NCBI GenBank assembly: GCA_025354865.1
Contig: JANXMB010000014.1
Location: 1 to 64,000, forward strand
DNA: 64,000 nucleotides
DNA from: Acetobacteraceae bacterium
Lineage (GTDB): Bacteria; Pseudomonadota; Alphaproteobacteria; Acetobacterales; Acetobacteraceae
Direction: 5' to 3'
This document shows, one piece after another, positions 17,035 through 23,968 of the stretch. Within the stretch, counting starts at the first letter, position 1. Each line of letters begins with the position of its first letter. Position numbers and translations under genes: made by a program. The notes beneath the pieces are model-generated. The model was not told the origin of the DNA. It ran no database searches and worked only from the letters and a program-made list of their open reading frames with translations.

Positions 17035-18191
17035 TCAAGGGCTCGATTGTCGGCCTCGGTGTCACGCCGATGGGCAAGATCTATGGTCGTCGCTCGGTCG
17101 ATTTCGCGGCCGAGGCGATTGCGCTGGCGCTGGAAGACGCGGGTTTGCAGAAATCCGATGTGGATGGGTTGCTGATCAACGCCAACATCCCGCAGGACAT
17201 GGACCCCCGAACCCAGATGATGTTGGGGTTCGAGAATCTGACGCTGATCAATGTGATGAACGGCTATGGCTCCACCGCTGGGGCGATGATGCAGTACGCC
17301 TGCATGGCCATTCGGGAGGGTCTCGCGAATACCGTTGTCCTGGTCTACGCCGATGCGCCGTTGACACCCTCACGCGGCGCCGGTGCGTCGTACTCCGGCC
17401 CGCATCGGTTCCCCCTGGGCGGAATGGCTGGACTGAAGGCGCATTATGGGGATTTCGGCGCCAATCTGGGTTACGCGATGGCCGCCCAACGCCACATGCA
17501 TCTTTACGGAACGACCGAGGATCACCTGGGCGCGATCGCCGTCGGCCAGCGGAAGTGGGCACAGATGAGCCCCTGGGCGCAGATGAAAGCGCCGATGACG
17601 ATGGAGGACCATCATAACTCCCGCTGGATCGCCGAACCGCTGCGGTTGTTCGATTGCTGTTTGGTGTCGAATGGCGCTGTCGCGGTGGTGGTGACCTCGG
17701 CCGAGCGGGCGCAGGATTTGAAGCAGACACCGGTGAATGTGCTGGGATATGCGACCTGCTCCCCGGGCGATCATCTACGCACCGACCGGCATCCGGCAGT
17801 CGAAACAGGTGCCAAACGATCCGGCGAGATGGCGTTCCAGATGGCCGGAATTACCCGCGACGATATCGGAACGTGCCAACTTTACGACTGTTACACCTAC
17901 ACCGTGCTGGTGACCCTGGAGGACTACGGTTTCTGCGAGAAGGGCGAGGGTGGCCCGTTTGTCGCCGATGGCAAACTCGGGCCGGGCGGTTCGTTGCCGA
18001 CCAACACCGGCGGCGGGCAATTGTCCGGCTATTACATGTGGGCCTTTACCCCGTTGTCGGAGGCCGTGGTGCAGGCACGCGGCCAGGGCGGCGCGCGTCA
18101 GGTGCCGAGCAACGACTATGTGTTGGTCAGCGGCAACGGCGGTATTCTGAACTTCCACTCCACCATGATCCTGAGCCGGCACGCGTCATGA
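17031..18191 (+). CDS. Thiolase-fold protein lacking the nucleophilic Cys (SCP-x/Ltp2-like)
   Basis: A 386-aa member of the thiolase superfamily, lipid-transfer type. Where thiolases carry the acyl-accepting Cys, this protein has MNGYGST with Tyr79. The C-terminal HPxGATG box is replaced by NTGGGQLSGYYMWAF. A normal Claisen thiolysis is therefore unlikely. Ltp2-type aldolases, which also lack the Cys and pair with a DUF35 protein, cut beta-hydroxyacyl-CoA by retro-aldol chemistry, which fits the DUF35 gene just upstream. Annotation as acetyl-CoA acetyltransferase would be misleading. Confidence 0.88.
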   Translation: MIKGSIVGLGVTPMGKIYGRRSVDFAAEAIALALEDAGLQKSDVDGLLINANIPQDMDPRTQMMLGFENLTLINVMNGYGSTAGAMMQYACMAIREGLANTVVLVYADAPLTPSRGAGASYSGPHRFPLGGMAGLKAHYGDFGANLGYAMAAQRHMHLYGTTEDHLGAIAVGQRKWAQMSPWAQMKAPMTMEDHHNSRWIAEPLRLFDCCLVSNGAVAVVVTSAERAQDLKQTPVNVLGYATCSPGDHLRTDRHPAVETGAKRSGEMAFQMAGITRDDIGTCQLYDCYTYTVLVTLEDYGFCEKGEGGPFVADGKLGPGGSLPTNTGGGQLSGYYMWAFTPLSEAVVQARGQGGARQVPSNDYVLVSGNGGILNFHSTMILSRHAS

Positions 18192-19144
18192 GCTTCGTCG
18201 CCCGCCGGCTGCTGGATCGCCCGATCGTCGGCCCCGCGCTGCATCCCAGCATCGGCGCCAATATCCAGGGGCCGTCGCTGATTCGGGTGCCGGATTGGGT
18301 GGAGGGTCGGCTGGGTCGGTATTATTTGTATTTTGCCGATCACAAAGGGTCCTACATCCGGCTGGCCTACGCCGACGACCCGATCGGACCCTGGACGATC
18401 CACGCCCCCGGCAGCTTGCAACTGGCCGATTCCTGCTTTCCCACCGCGCCTCCGCCCATGGACGACGCCATTTTTGCCACGCTGGAGGCACGGTGGAAGC
18501 AAACCGGCGCCCGTCTGTCGCACGATTTGCGGTCGGAGTTCACGACGCCGCACATTGCGTCCCCCGATGTGCATGTCGATCCGATCGAACGGCGGATCGT
18601 CATGTATTATCATGGGCTGGAAGCGGCGGGGACGCAGGTGACCCGCGTCGCCCATTCCACCGACGGGATCGGCTTCGTGGCGCAGCCGGATGTGCTGGTC
18701 GGGCAGTCCTACCTGCGGGTGTTCCACCATCGCGGGGCGGTCTACGGGCTGGCGATGCCCGGCCGCTTGTATCGCGGGTTCCAGCCCGGGCCGCTGCTAT
18801 TCAATCCCAACATGCGGCACGCTGCGTTGTTGCAACGCGGCGACACGCTGCATGTGTTCTGGACGCAGGTTGGGGACGCGCCTGAATCGATCCTGGTCAG
18901 CCAGATCGACCTGTCCGGCGATTGGCAAACCTGGCGCGACGGGCCGGCGACAACGGTTCTGCGCCCCGAATACAGTTGGGAAGGCGCCGATGCGCCGTTG
19001 GAGCCATCGGTCCGCAGCACCGCGTACGGGACGGTCAACCAACTGCGCGATCCCGCCATTTTCGAGGACGACGGCCGGGTCTATCTCCTCTACGCGGTTG
19101 CAGGCGAAAGCGGCATCGGGATCGCCGAACTGACGGAGGTCTAA
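18188..19144 (+). CDS. Glycoside-hydrolase-like five-bladed beta-propeller protein (GH43/GH32-like fold)
   Basis: A 318-aa protein without signal peptide. The start ATG overlaps the stop of the thiolase-like gene, although the same frame is open further upstream. Repeated blade-like segments (YYLYFADHKGSYIRLAYADDPIG, starting near residue 45; SPDVHVDP; RVAHSTDG; LRDPAIFEDDGRVYLLYA) are typical of the five-bladed propellers of GH43/GH32-related families. Acidic residues stand in blade positions (SPDVH, RDPAIF), but I cannot confirm a catalytic triad. In this operon a hydrolase or lactonase-like job on the imported substrate is possible. Confidence 0.75.
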   Translation: MSFVARRLLDRPIVGPALHPSIGANIQGPSLIRVPDWVEGRLGRYYLYFADHKGSYIRLAYADDPIGPWTIHAPGSLQLADSCFPTAPPPMDDAIFATLEARWKQTGARLSHDLRSEFTTPHIASPDVHVDPIERRIVMYYHGLEAAGTQVTRVAHSTDGIGFVAQPDVLVGQSYLRVFHHRGAVYGLAMPGRLYRGFQPGPLLFNPNMRHAALLQRGDTLHVFWTQVGDAPESILVSQIDLSGDWQTWRDGPATTVLRPEYSWEGADAPLEPSVRSTAYGTVNQLRDPAIFEDDGRVYLLYAVAGESGIGIAELTEV

Positions 19145-19246
19145 CAGGCTGCCGGCGGGCAATGTTGCCTCGTCCGATCGTATGCTAAATCTGATCGCGC
19201 GATTCACGGCTGCGGCGATGCCGCCTCCGCCGATCGCGCTTAGAGC

Positions 19247-19287
19247 GTGATCGCCTGAGGTTGACTTCAACCTCGGGCGTGAATCAC
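19247..19287. repeat. REP-like hairpin element with TGA bulge (long form)
   Basis: GTGAT-CGCC at 19247-19255 pairs with GGCG-(TGA)-ATCAC at 19276-19287, with an inner arm GAGGTTGA / TCAACCTC (19257-19264 and 19267-19274) around a CT loop. The same outline with the same TGA bulge recurs twice at 23044-23108, with compensating base changes. It lies in the 231-bp gap before pcaH. Confidence 0.65.
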
Positions 19288-19304
19288 CCTCTCAAACAAA
19301 GGCT

Positions 19305-19357
19305 TAGACCATGATCCAACGCCGAGATCGCGTGCAACCTCAAACGATCATGGTCTA
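19305..19357. repeat. 12-bp inverted repeat upstream of pcaH
   Basis: TAGACCATGATC at 19305-19316 and its exact reverse complement at 19346-19357 are separated by 29 bases. It directly follows the REP-like element and ends 18 nt before the pcaH start. It may be part of one composite repeat of about 110 bp, or an operator/attenuator for pcaHG. No ORF is present. Confidence 0.6.
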
Positions 19358-19375
19358 GTGCACGGAGCTTCGATC

Positions 19376-20077
19376 ATGACCGAAACCTATCGCGCCCGGG
19401 ATTGGGCCGGGCAGCCGGCGTATTTGTCGCCGGACTACAAATCGACACCGCTGCGCAGCCCGACCCGGCCGTTGATCGCCCTGCCGCAATCGCTGTCCGA
19501 AATCACCGGCCCGGTCTTCGGCGCCGAGGTCGTGACCGGGGACGACGCCGATCTCACCCGTAACGGCCGCCGCAACGGCGAACCCCTCGGCGAGCGGATC
19601 GTCGTCACCGGCCGGGTGTTGGGCGACGACGGCAAGCCGCTGCCGAACACGCTTTTGGAAGTCTGGCAGGCCAATGCGTGCGGCCGCTATGTGCACAAGG
19701 CCGACCAGCACGATGCCCCGCTCGATCCGAACTTCCTGGGCAGCGGGCGGTGCGCGACCGACAGCAACGGCGTCTACAAGTTCATGACGGTGAAGCCCGG
19801 CGCCTACCCCTGGGGCAACCACCACAATGCCTGGCGGCCGCAGCATATCCATTTCTCGTTGTTTGGGCCGAGCTTCGCGACGCGGTTGGTGACGCAGATG
19901 TATTTCCCGGGGGATCCGTTGCTGCCGCTCGATCCGATCTTTTTGGCGACTCCGGCGGCGACGCGGAATCTGCTGATTGCGGCATTCACCCTCGATGCCA
20001 CGGAACCCGGCTACGCGCTGGGCTACCGGTTCGACATCGTGCTGCGCGGGCGCAATGCCACGCCGATGGAGGCCTGA
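19376..20077 (+). CDS. pcaH: Protocatechuate 3,4-dioxygenase beta subunit
   Basis: A 233-aa catalytic subunit of the intradiol ring-cleavage enzyme converting protocatechuate to 3-carboxy-cis,cis-muconate. All four Fe(III) ligands are in place: Tyr105 (GRYVH), Tyr144 (GAYPW), His157 and His159 (QHIHF), with the same spacing as Tyr408/Tyr447/His460/His462 of the Pseudomonas enzyme. The start follows ACGGAG. The alpha-subunit gene begins 3 nt after its stop. The remaining pca genes (B, C, D, Q) are absent from the window. Confidence 0.95.
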   Translation: MTETYRARDWAGQPAYLSPDYKSTPLRSPTRPLIALPQSLSEITGPVFGAEVVTGDDADLTRNGRRNGEPLGERIVVTGRVLGDDGKPLPNTLLEVWQANACGRYVHKADQHDAPLDPNFLGSGRCATDSNGVYKFMTVKPGAYPWGNHHNAWRPQHIHFSLFGPSFATRLVTQMYFPGDPLLPLDPIFLATPAATRNLLIAAFTLDATEPGYALGYRFDIVLRGRNATPMEA

Positions 20078-20080
20078 ACG

Positions 20081-20659
20081 ATGACACTGCGGCAAACCCC
20101 GTCCCAGACCGTCGGTCCGTATTTCGCGTATGGCTTGTCGCCGGAGCAGTACGGTTACGATTTTGCCAGCATCGCCGGGGGCGATATGGCCCCGGCGGAG
20201 GTCGAAGGGCAGCGCATTCGCGTCGAAGGCCGGGTGTTCGATGGTGCCGGCGCGGTGGTGCCGGATGCGCTGGTCGAAATTTGGCAGGCCGACGCGCAGG
20301 GCCGGTACGCGCATCCGTCCGATCCGCGTGGCAGCAACGCCAGTTTCAAGGGCTTCGGGCGCTTCGGCACCGGGACCGACAAGCAGAACCGGTTCATCTT
20401 CGACACCGTCAAACCGGGCGCGATCGACGCCGGGCAGGCGCCGCATCTGAACGTCGTGCTGACGATGCGCGGCATGCTGCTGCATGCCTTCACCCGCATT
20501 TATTTCGCCGATGAGGCGTCGAACGCGACCGACCCGGTGTTGCATTTGGTGCCGGAGGACCGTCGGCACACGCTGATCGCGCAGCCAATCGGCGGCAATG
20601 TCTATCGCTTCGACATCCAGATGCAGGGCGCGCACGAGACGGTGTTCTTCGACGTTTGA
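20081..20659 (+). CDS. pcaG: Protocatechuate 3,4-dioxygenase alpha subunit
   Basis: A 192-aa partner subunit. It starts with TPSQTVGPYFAYGL, the usual PcaG N-terminus, and shares the WQADAQGRY segment of the intradiol dioxygenase fold. It lacks the HxH iron ligands (PHLNV replaces them), as expected for the non-catalytic alpha subunit. It forms the alpha-beta protomer with PcaH. A hairpin terminator lies about 33 nt downstream. Confidence 0.95.
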   Translation: MTLRQTPSQTVGPYFAYGLSPEQYGYDFASIAGGDMAPAEVEGQRIRVEGRVFDGAGAVVPDALVEIWQADAQGRYAHPSDPRGSNASFKGFGRFGTGTDKQNRFIFDTVKPGAIDAGQAPHLNVVLTMRGMLLHAFTRIYFADEASNATDPVLHLVPEDRRHTLIAQPIGGNVYRFDIQMQGAHETVFFDV

Positions 20660-20691
20660 AATCTCGCGCGCCCGAAGCGACGGCGCGAAAA

Positions 20692-20727
20692 AAACGCCCC
20701 GCTCCGGTTTCCCGGGACGGGGCGTTT
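20692..20727. terminator. Bidirectional intrinsic terminator between pcaG and the phasin gene
   Basis: AAACGCCCCG at 20692-20701 pairs with CGGGGCGTTT at 20718-20727. An A-run precedes it (a U-run for the minus-strand phasin transcript) and a TTT ends it on the plus side. It serves two convergent genes. Confidence 0.85.
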
Positions 20728-20745
20728 CAATAGCGGATCGTGCGA

Positions 20746-21105
20746 TCAGCCGGCTTTGGCGAAGGTCTCGACAGCGGCGGTCACCCGCGCGGCGATCGGG
20801 GCCATGGCTAGCTCGCCGAGTTTCAGCGACGCTTCGGTCAGGCTGCTGTTGGCCGACAGGGTCTTTTCCATCGCCGAGCGCGCGAGCGCGGACTGCATGT
20901 CGATGGCTTCCTTGAGGGACTTGACGGAGGTCAGCGCCTTGAACGCGTCCATCGTCTCCTGGAAGGAGGATTGCATGGTGGCGGTCGCTTTCTCGGCAAT
21001 GTCCTTGATCCCGGCGGTCCAGATCTGGCTGGACTGGGTCATGGCTTCCAGGTTGCCTTTGCCGAAAGCGGCGAATTGTTCGGCGGTCTTGATGGAGTCG
21101 ATCAT
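20746..21105 (-). CDS. Phasin family protein
   Basis: A 119-aa protein of the phasin family that coats polyhydroxyalkanoate granules. It is almost all alpha-helical and Ala/Met/Ser-rich, with IKTAEQFAAFGKGNLEA at the N-terminus and a central amphipathic helix (SLKEAIDMQSALARSAMEK). A longer open frame exists, but the ATG at 21105 is preceded by AGGAA and gives the usual phasin N-terminus. A CTGC-N3-GCAG palindrome about 100 nt upstream suggests control by PhaR. No PHA synthase is in the window. Confidence 0.9.
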   Translation of the reverse strand: MIDSIKTAEQFAAFGKGNLEAMTQSSQIWTAGIKDIAEKATATMQSSFQETMDAFKALTSVKSLKEAIDMQSALARSAMEKTLSANSSLTEASLKLGELAMAPIAARVTAAVETFAKAG

Positions 21106-21199
21106 GGTATGGTTCCTATCTTCGGTTGTTCCGATGCCCCCCGCCCGCATCCCGGCGACTGGCGATGTTCGAGTGGGTGCTAACCGGTCGTTATTTTTG

Positions 21200-21210
21200 C
21201 TGCACCGCAG
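21200..21210. promoter_or_regulatory. Putative PhaR operator upstream of the phasin gene
   Basis: CTGCACCGCAG fits the CTGC-N3-GCAG consensus reported for PhaR of phototrophic and related alphaproteobacteria, which represses phasin genes until PHB is made. It lies 95-105 bases before the phasin start, in a T-rich context (TTATTTTTG). Confidence 0.55.
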
Positions 21211-21259
21211 CATTGCCGCTATTTAGGCGCCGGCTCGGAGGATGGCAAGCATAAAATTG

Positions 21260-21268
21260 TGCGGTGCA
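21260..21268. promoter_or_regulatory. Second TGC-N3-GCA palindrome in the phasin/AtuA-like intergenic region
   Basis: TGCGGTGCA is the exact reverse complement of the core of the site at 21201-21209 and sits inside TTGTGCGGTGCAACA. It lies 120 nt upstream of the divergent AtuA-like gene and may let one regulator control both directions. The core is short, so chance is not excluded. Confidence 0.35.
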
Positions 21269-21388
21269 ACATAAACCCGGAAAGGCCGCAAAACGCCCCG
21301 ACATCTTGGGGCCGACGCGATATCGGGATAAGACCTGTTTACTGGCGGCTAAGTTCTGCAGGCGGCCGAACAGGACAGGGGAACAACC

Positions 21389-22729
21389 ATGCAAACCGAC
21401 ACCATCCGCCTGGGCTGCGGCGCCGGGTTTTCCTCCGACCGGCTCGGACCCGCGATCGATCTGGCCCAGCGCGGCGCGCTCGATTATCTGGTGTTCGAGT
21501 GCATCGGGGAACGCACCATGGCGTTCGGCCACCGCGACCGCATGCTCGATCCCAACCGGGGCTATAACCCGCAGCTGCGTGCCCGGATGCGCGGCGTGCT
21601 GGCGCATTGCCATGCCAACGGCACCAAGATCGTCACCAACATGGGCGTTGCCAATCCGCGCGCGGCGGCGCTGCTCGTCATCGAGATCGCCCGCGAACTG
21701 GGCCTGCACGGCATGAAGGTCGCCTGTGTCGAGGGCGACGACGTCAGCCATTTGATCGGGCCCGACACCGCGTTCATGGACCACCCGGGCACGGTCGCCG
21801 ATGTCGGTCTGCGCATGGTCGGCGCCAATGTCTATCTGGGGGTGGAGGCGTTGTTGCCCGCCCTGGAATCCGGCGCCGATGTGGTCATCGCCGGGCGCAT
21901 CGCCGATCCCTCGTTGTTTCTGTCGCCCTTGGTGCACCGGTTCGGCTGGAAGCTCGACGATTGGACCGCCCTCGGGCGCGGCACATTGGCCGGGCATCTG
22001 ATGGAATGCGGCATGCAGATCACCGGCGGTTATTTCGCCGATCCTGGCTTTAAGGATGTGCCCAGGCTCGCCGATTGCGGCTTCCCGATCGCCGAGGTCG
22101 CCGCCGACGGCAGTTTCATCATCGGCAAGCTCGACGGTACCGGCGGCTGCGTGACCCCGGCCACGGTTAAGGAGCAACTATTGTATGAGGTCCATGACCC
22201 CCGATCCTACCTGACCCCCGATGTCGCCGCCGATTTCAGCGGTGTATCGGTCACCGAGGTCGGGCGCGATCGGGTTCGGCTGGCTGGGGCCGACGGCCAT
22301 AAGCGACCGGACCAACTGAAAGTCACCGTCGGCTTCGATGGCGGTTTCCTGGGGGAGGGCGGCGTGTCTTACGCCGGTCCCAACGCCAAGGCGCGCGCCC
22401 TTCTGGCCGCCGATGTCGTGCGGGAGCGGCTGACCCGGATCAACCGCCTCGGCGGCGATCTGCGCGTCGATCTGATCGGCCTGAATGCGCTGCACCAGAC
22501 GGCCGAACAGCCGGTCGGCGATGCCAACGACGTACGGGTGCATGTCGCCTTGCGCTCCACCGATCGGGACGACATCGACACCATGTTGTGGGAGGTCGAG
22601 TCGCTGCTGTGCTGCGGTCCGGCCGGTGGCGGCGGCTATCGTGGTCAGGTCGTGCCCTGCGTCGTCACCCATTCCTGCCTGATCGACCGCTCGGCGGTTT
22701 CCCCCAGCTTCGAATTGTTTGTCGCATGA
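21389..22729 (+). CDS. AtuA-like (DUF1446) acyclic terpene utilisation family protein, large part
   Basis: A 446-aa DUF1446 protein. AtuA is essential for citronellol/geraniol catabolism in Pseudomonas, but its exact reaction is not settled. Visible family signatures are RLGCGAGFSSDR at the start, DYLVFECIGERTMA, VIAGRIADPS, and GTGGCVTPATVKEQLLYE. The start follows AGGGGAACAACC. The C-terminal ferredoxin-fold-like domain that is often fused to this protein is instead encoded by the next gene, which overlaps by ATGA. The racemase-type gene at 1-1124 could belong to a related branched acyl-CoA route (inference). Confidence 0.88.
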   Translation: MQTDTIRLGCGAGFSSDRLGPAIDLAQRGALDYLVFECIGERTMAFGHRDRMLDPNRGYNPQLRARMRGVLAHCHANGTKIVTNMGVANPRAAALLVIEIARELGLHGMKVACVEGDDVSHLIGPDTAFMDHPGTVADVGLRMVGANVYLGVEALLPALESGADVVIAGRIADPSLFLSPLVHRFGWKLDDWTALGRGTLAGHLMECGMQITGGYFADPGFKDVPRLADCGFPIAEVAADGSFIIGKLDGTGGCVTPATVKEQLLYEVHDPRSYLTPDVAADFSGVSVTEVGRDRVRLAGADGHKRPDQLKVTVGFDGGFLGEGGVSYAGPNAKARALLAADVVRERLTRINRLGGDLRVDLIGLNALHQTAEQPVGDANDVRVHVALRSTDRDDIDTMLWEVESLLCCGPAGGGGYRGQVVPCVVTHSCLIDRSAVSPSFELFVA

Positions 22730-23040
22730 CCCAACGCCGCATCCACGACATCGCCCATGCCCGCGCGGGCGACAAAGGCAACACGTCCAATGTTTCGGTG
22801 TGGGTCTACGATCCGAACGATTACCCGCTGCTCAAGCGGCAACTCACCGCCGAACGCATTGCTCGGGCGTTCCCGAAGCTGTTTACCGGGCCGGTGACCC
22901 GGTACGAGATGGACGGGCTGCACGGCCTGAATTTCGTGATGCTCGATGCGCTGGAGGGCGGGGTGAATACCTCCCTCAATCTCGACTCGCACGGGAAGTC
23001 GTTCAGTTATTTGATTCTTGGGTTGCCGATCGAGGCCTAG
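22726..23040 (+). CDS. AtuA-like small C-terminal domain protein
   Basis: A 104-aa protein corresponding to the C-terminal domain of long AtuA proteins: RIHDIAHARAGDKGNTSNV at the start and NFVMLDALEGGVNTSLN near the end. The gene overlaps the large-part gene by ATGA, so the two halves are made together and likely assemble. Two REP-like hairpins follow immediately after its stop. Confidence 0.85.
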   Translation: MTQRRIHDIAHARAGDKGNTSNVSVWVYDPNDYPLLKRQLTAERIARAFPKLFTGPVTRYEMDGLHGLNFVMLDALEGGVNTSLNLDSHGKSFSYLILGLPIEA

Positions 23041-23043
23041 CGC

Positions 23044-23108
23044 GCGATCGCCGCAGGCGTGAATCGCTCGCTCGAATACCGCGCGCGATCACCGCAGGTG
23101 TGAATCGT
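23044..23108. repeat. Two tandem REP-like hairpins (short form), period 41 bp
   Basis: Copies at 23044-23067 and 23085-23108 fold as GCGAT-CGCC / GGCG-(TGA)-ATCGC and GCGAT-CACC / GGTG-(TGA)-ATCGT around a GCA loop. The G-to-A and C-to-T differences in the inner arm compensate each other, which supports a selected structure. They share the TGA bulge with the element at 19247-19287. The rest of the 210-bp gap up to 23250 shows no gene. Confidence 0.65.
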
Positions 23109-23250
23109 TCGCGCTGCCTGGCGTTGGGTCAAGGATGATGAATAAACAGCCATTGCGCCGAGGCAGGGTCGCCCCTAATACCGCGTCGGCATCGGGTCGG
23201 GTGCCTGCGGCGTCATCCCGGTTCACCCCAGCCGACACGGAATTTGCGCC

Positions 23251-23967
23251 ATGATGCCAAGCACCATCCGACAGGCCGCCTTGCTGGTTGGCGGACGCGG
23301 CACCCGCCTGGGCGCGTTGACCGACACCATGCCCAAGCCGATGGCGCCCGTCGCGGGTCGCCCGTTTCTCGATTGGCAGATCGAGGACGTTGCCCGCCAG
23401 GGCGTCGAACGGATCGTGCTCCTCGCCGGTTACAAAGCCGAGCAGATCGTCGCGCGCTACGACGGCCGCAGCGTGCTGGGTGCGAGCGTGACGGTATTGG
23501 TGGAGCCAGCGCCGCTGGGCACCGCCGGGGCCATCCGCCTGTTCGCCGATCGGTTGGACCCGGCGTTTTTCCTGATGAACGGCGACACGTTGTTCGACGT
23601 GGATTTGCGCGATCTGCCGACGCATGCGGCCGACGCGGTGGCCACTTTGGCGTTGCGCCGCACGGCACCGGGCGGGCGGTACGGGACGGTGGATTTGGCG
23701 CCGGACGGGCGGGTGACCGGGTTCCTGCCGCGCAGCCCCGATCGCGACGGGCCAATCAACGGCGGCATCTATGCGCTGGATCGGCGGATCGTCGATTGGA
23801 TCGCGGCGGGGCCGGTCAGTATGGAAGCCGACGTGTTCCCGCGCCTTGCGGACGCCGGCCTACTGCGCGGCGCGTTATACGACGGCGCGTTCATCGATAT
23901 CGGCGTCCCCGAGGACCTGGAACGCGCGCAAACCCTGATCCCCGCCATGCAGCGCGGCAAACAGTGA
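23251..23967 (+). CDS. hddC: Sugar-1-phosphate nucleotidyltransferase, probably D-glycero-D-manno-heptose 1-phosphate guanylyltransferase
   Basis: A 238-aa cytoplasmic nucleotidyltransferase. LLVGGRGTRLG near residue 12 with MPKPMAPVAGRPFLDW after it is the NTP-binding signature, and MNGDTLFDVD (about 110) carries the metal-binding Asp. The length and the pattern GTRLG...D match HddC-type guanylyltransferases more than mannose-1-phosphate or glucose-1-phosphate enzymes. The HddA-like kinase gene at 29482 in the same cluster supports this. Mannose-1-phosphate guanylyltransferase remains an alternative. Confidence 0.8.
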   Translation: MMPSTIRQAALLVGGRGTRLGALTDTMPKPMAPVAGRPFLDWQIEDVARQGVERIVLLAGYKAEQIVARYDGRSVLGASVTVLVEPAPLGTAGAIRLFADRLDPAFFLMNGDTLFDVDLRDLPTHAADAVATLALRRTAPGGRYGTVDLAPDGRVTGFLPRSPDRDGPINGGIYALDRRIVDWIAAGPVSMEADVFPRLADAGLLRGALYDGAFIDIGVPEDLERAQTLIPAMQRGKQ

Positions 23968-23968
23968 C

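Noticed and set aside
17654-18187. N-terminal extension of the beta-propeller protein
   Set aside because: It overlaps the thiolase-like gene; the ATGA overlap start at 18188 gives a sensible N-terminus.
23041-23113. CRISPR-like direct repeat
   Set aside because: Only two units with a 41-bp period, spacers too short, and the units are better explained as covarying REP-like hairpins.
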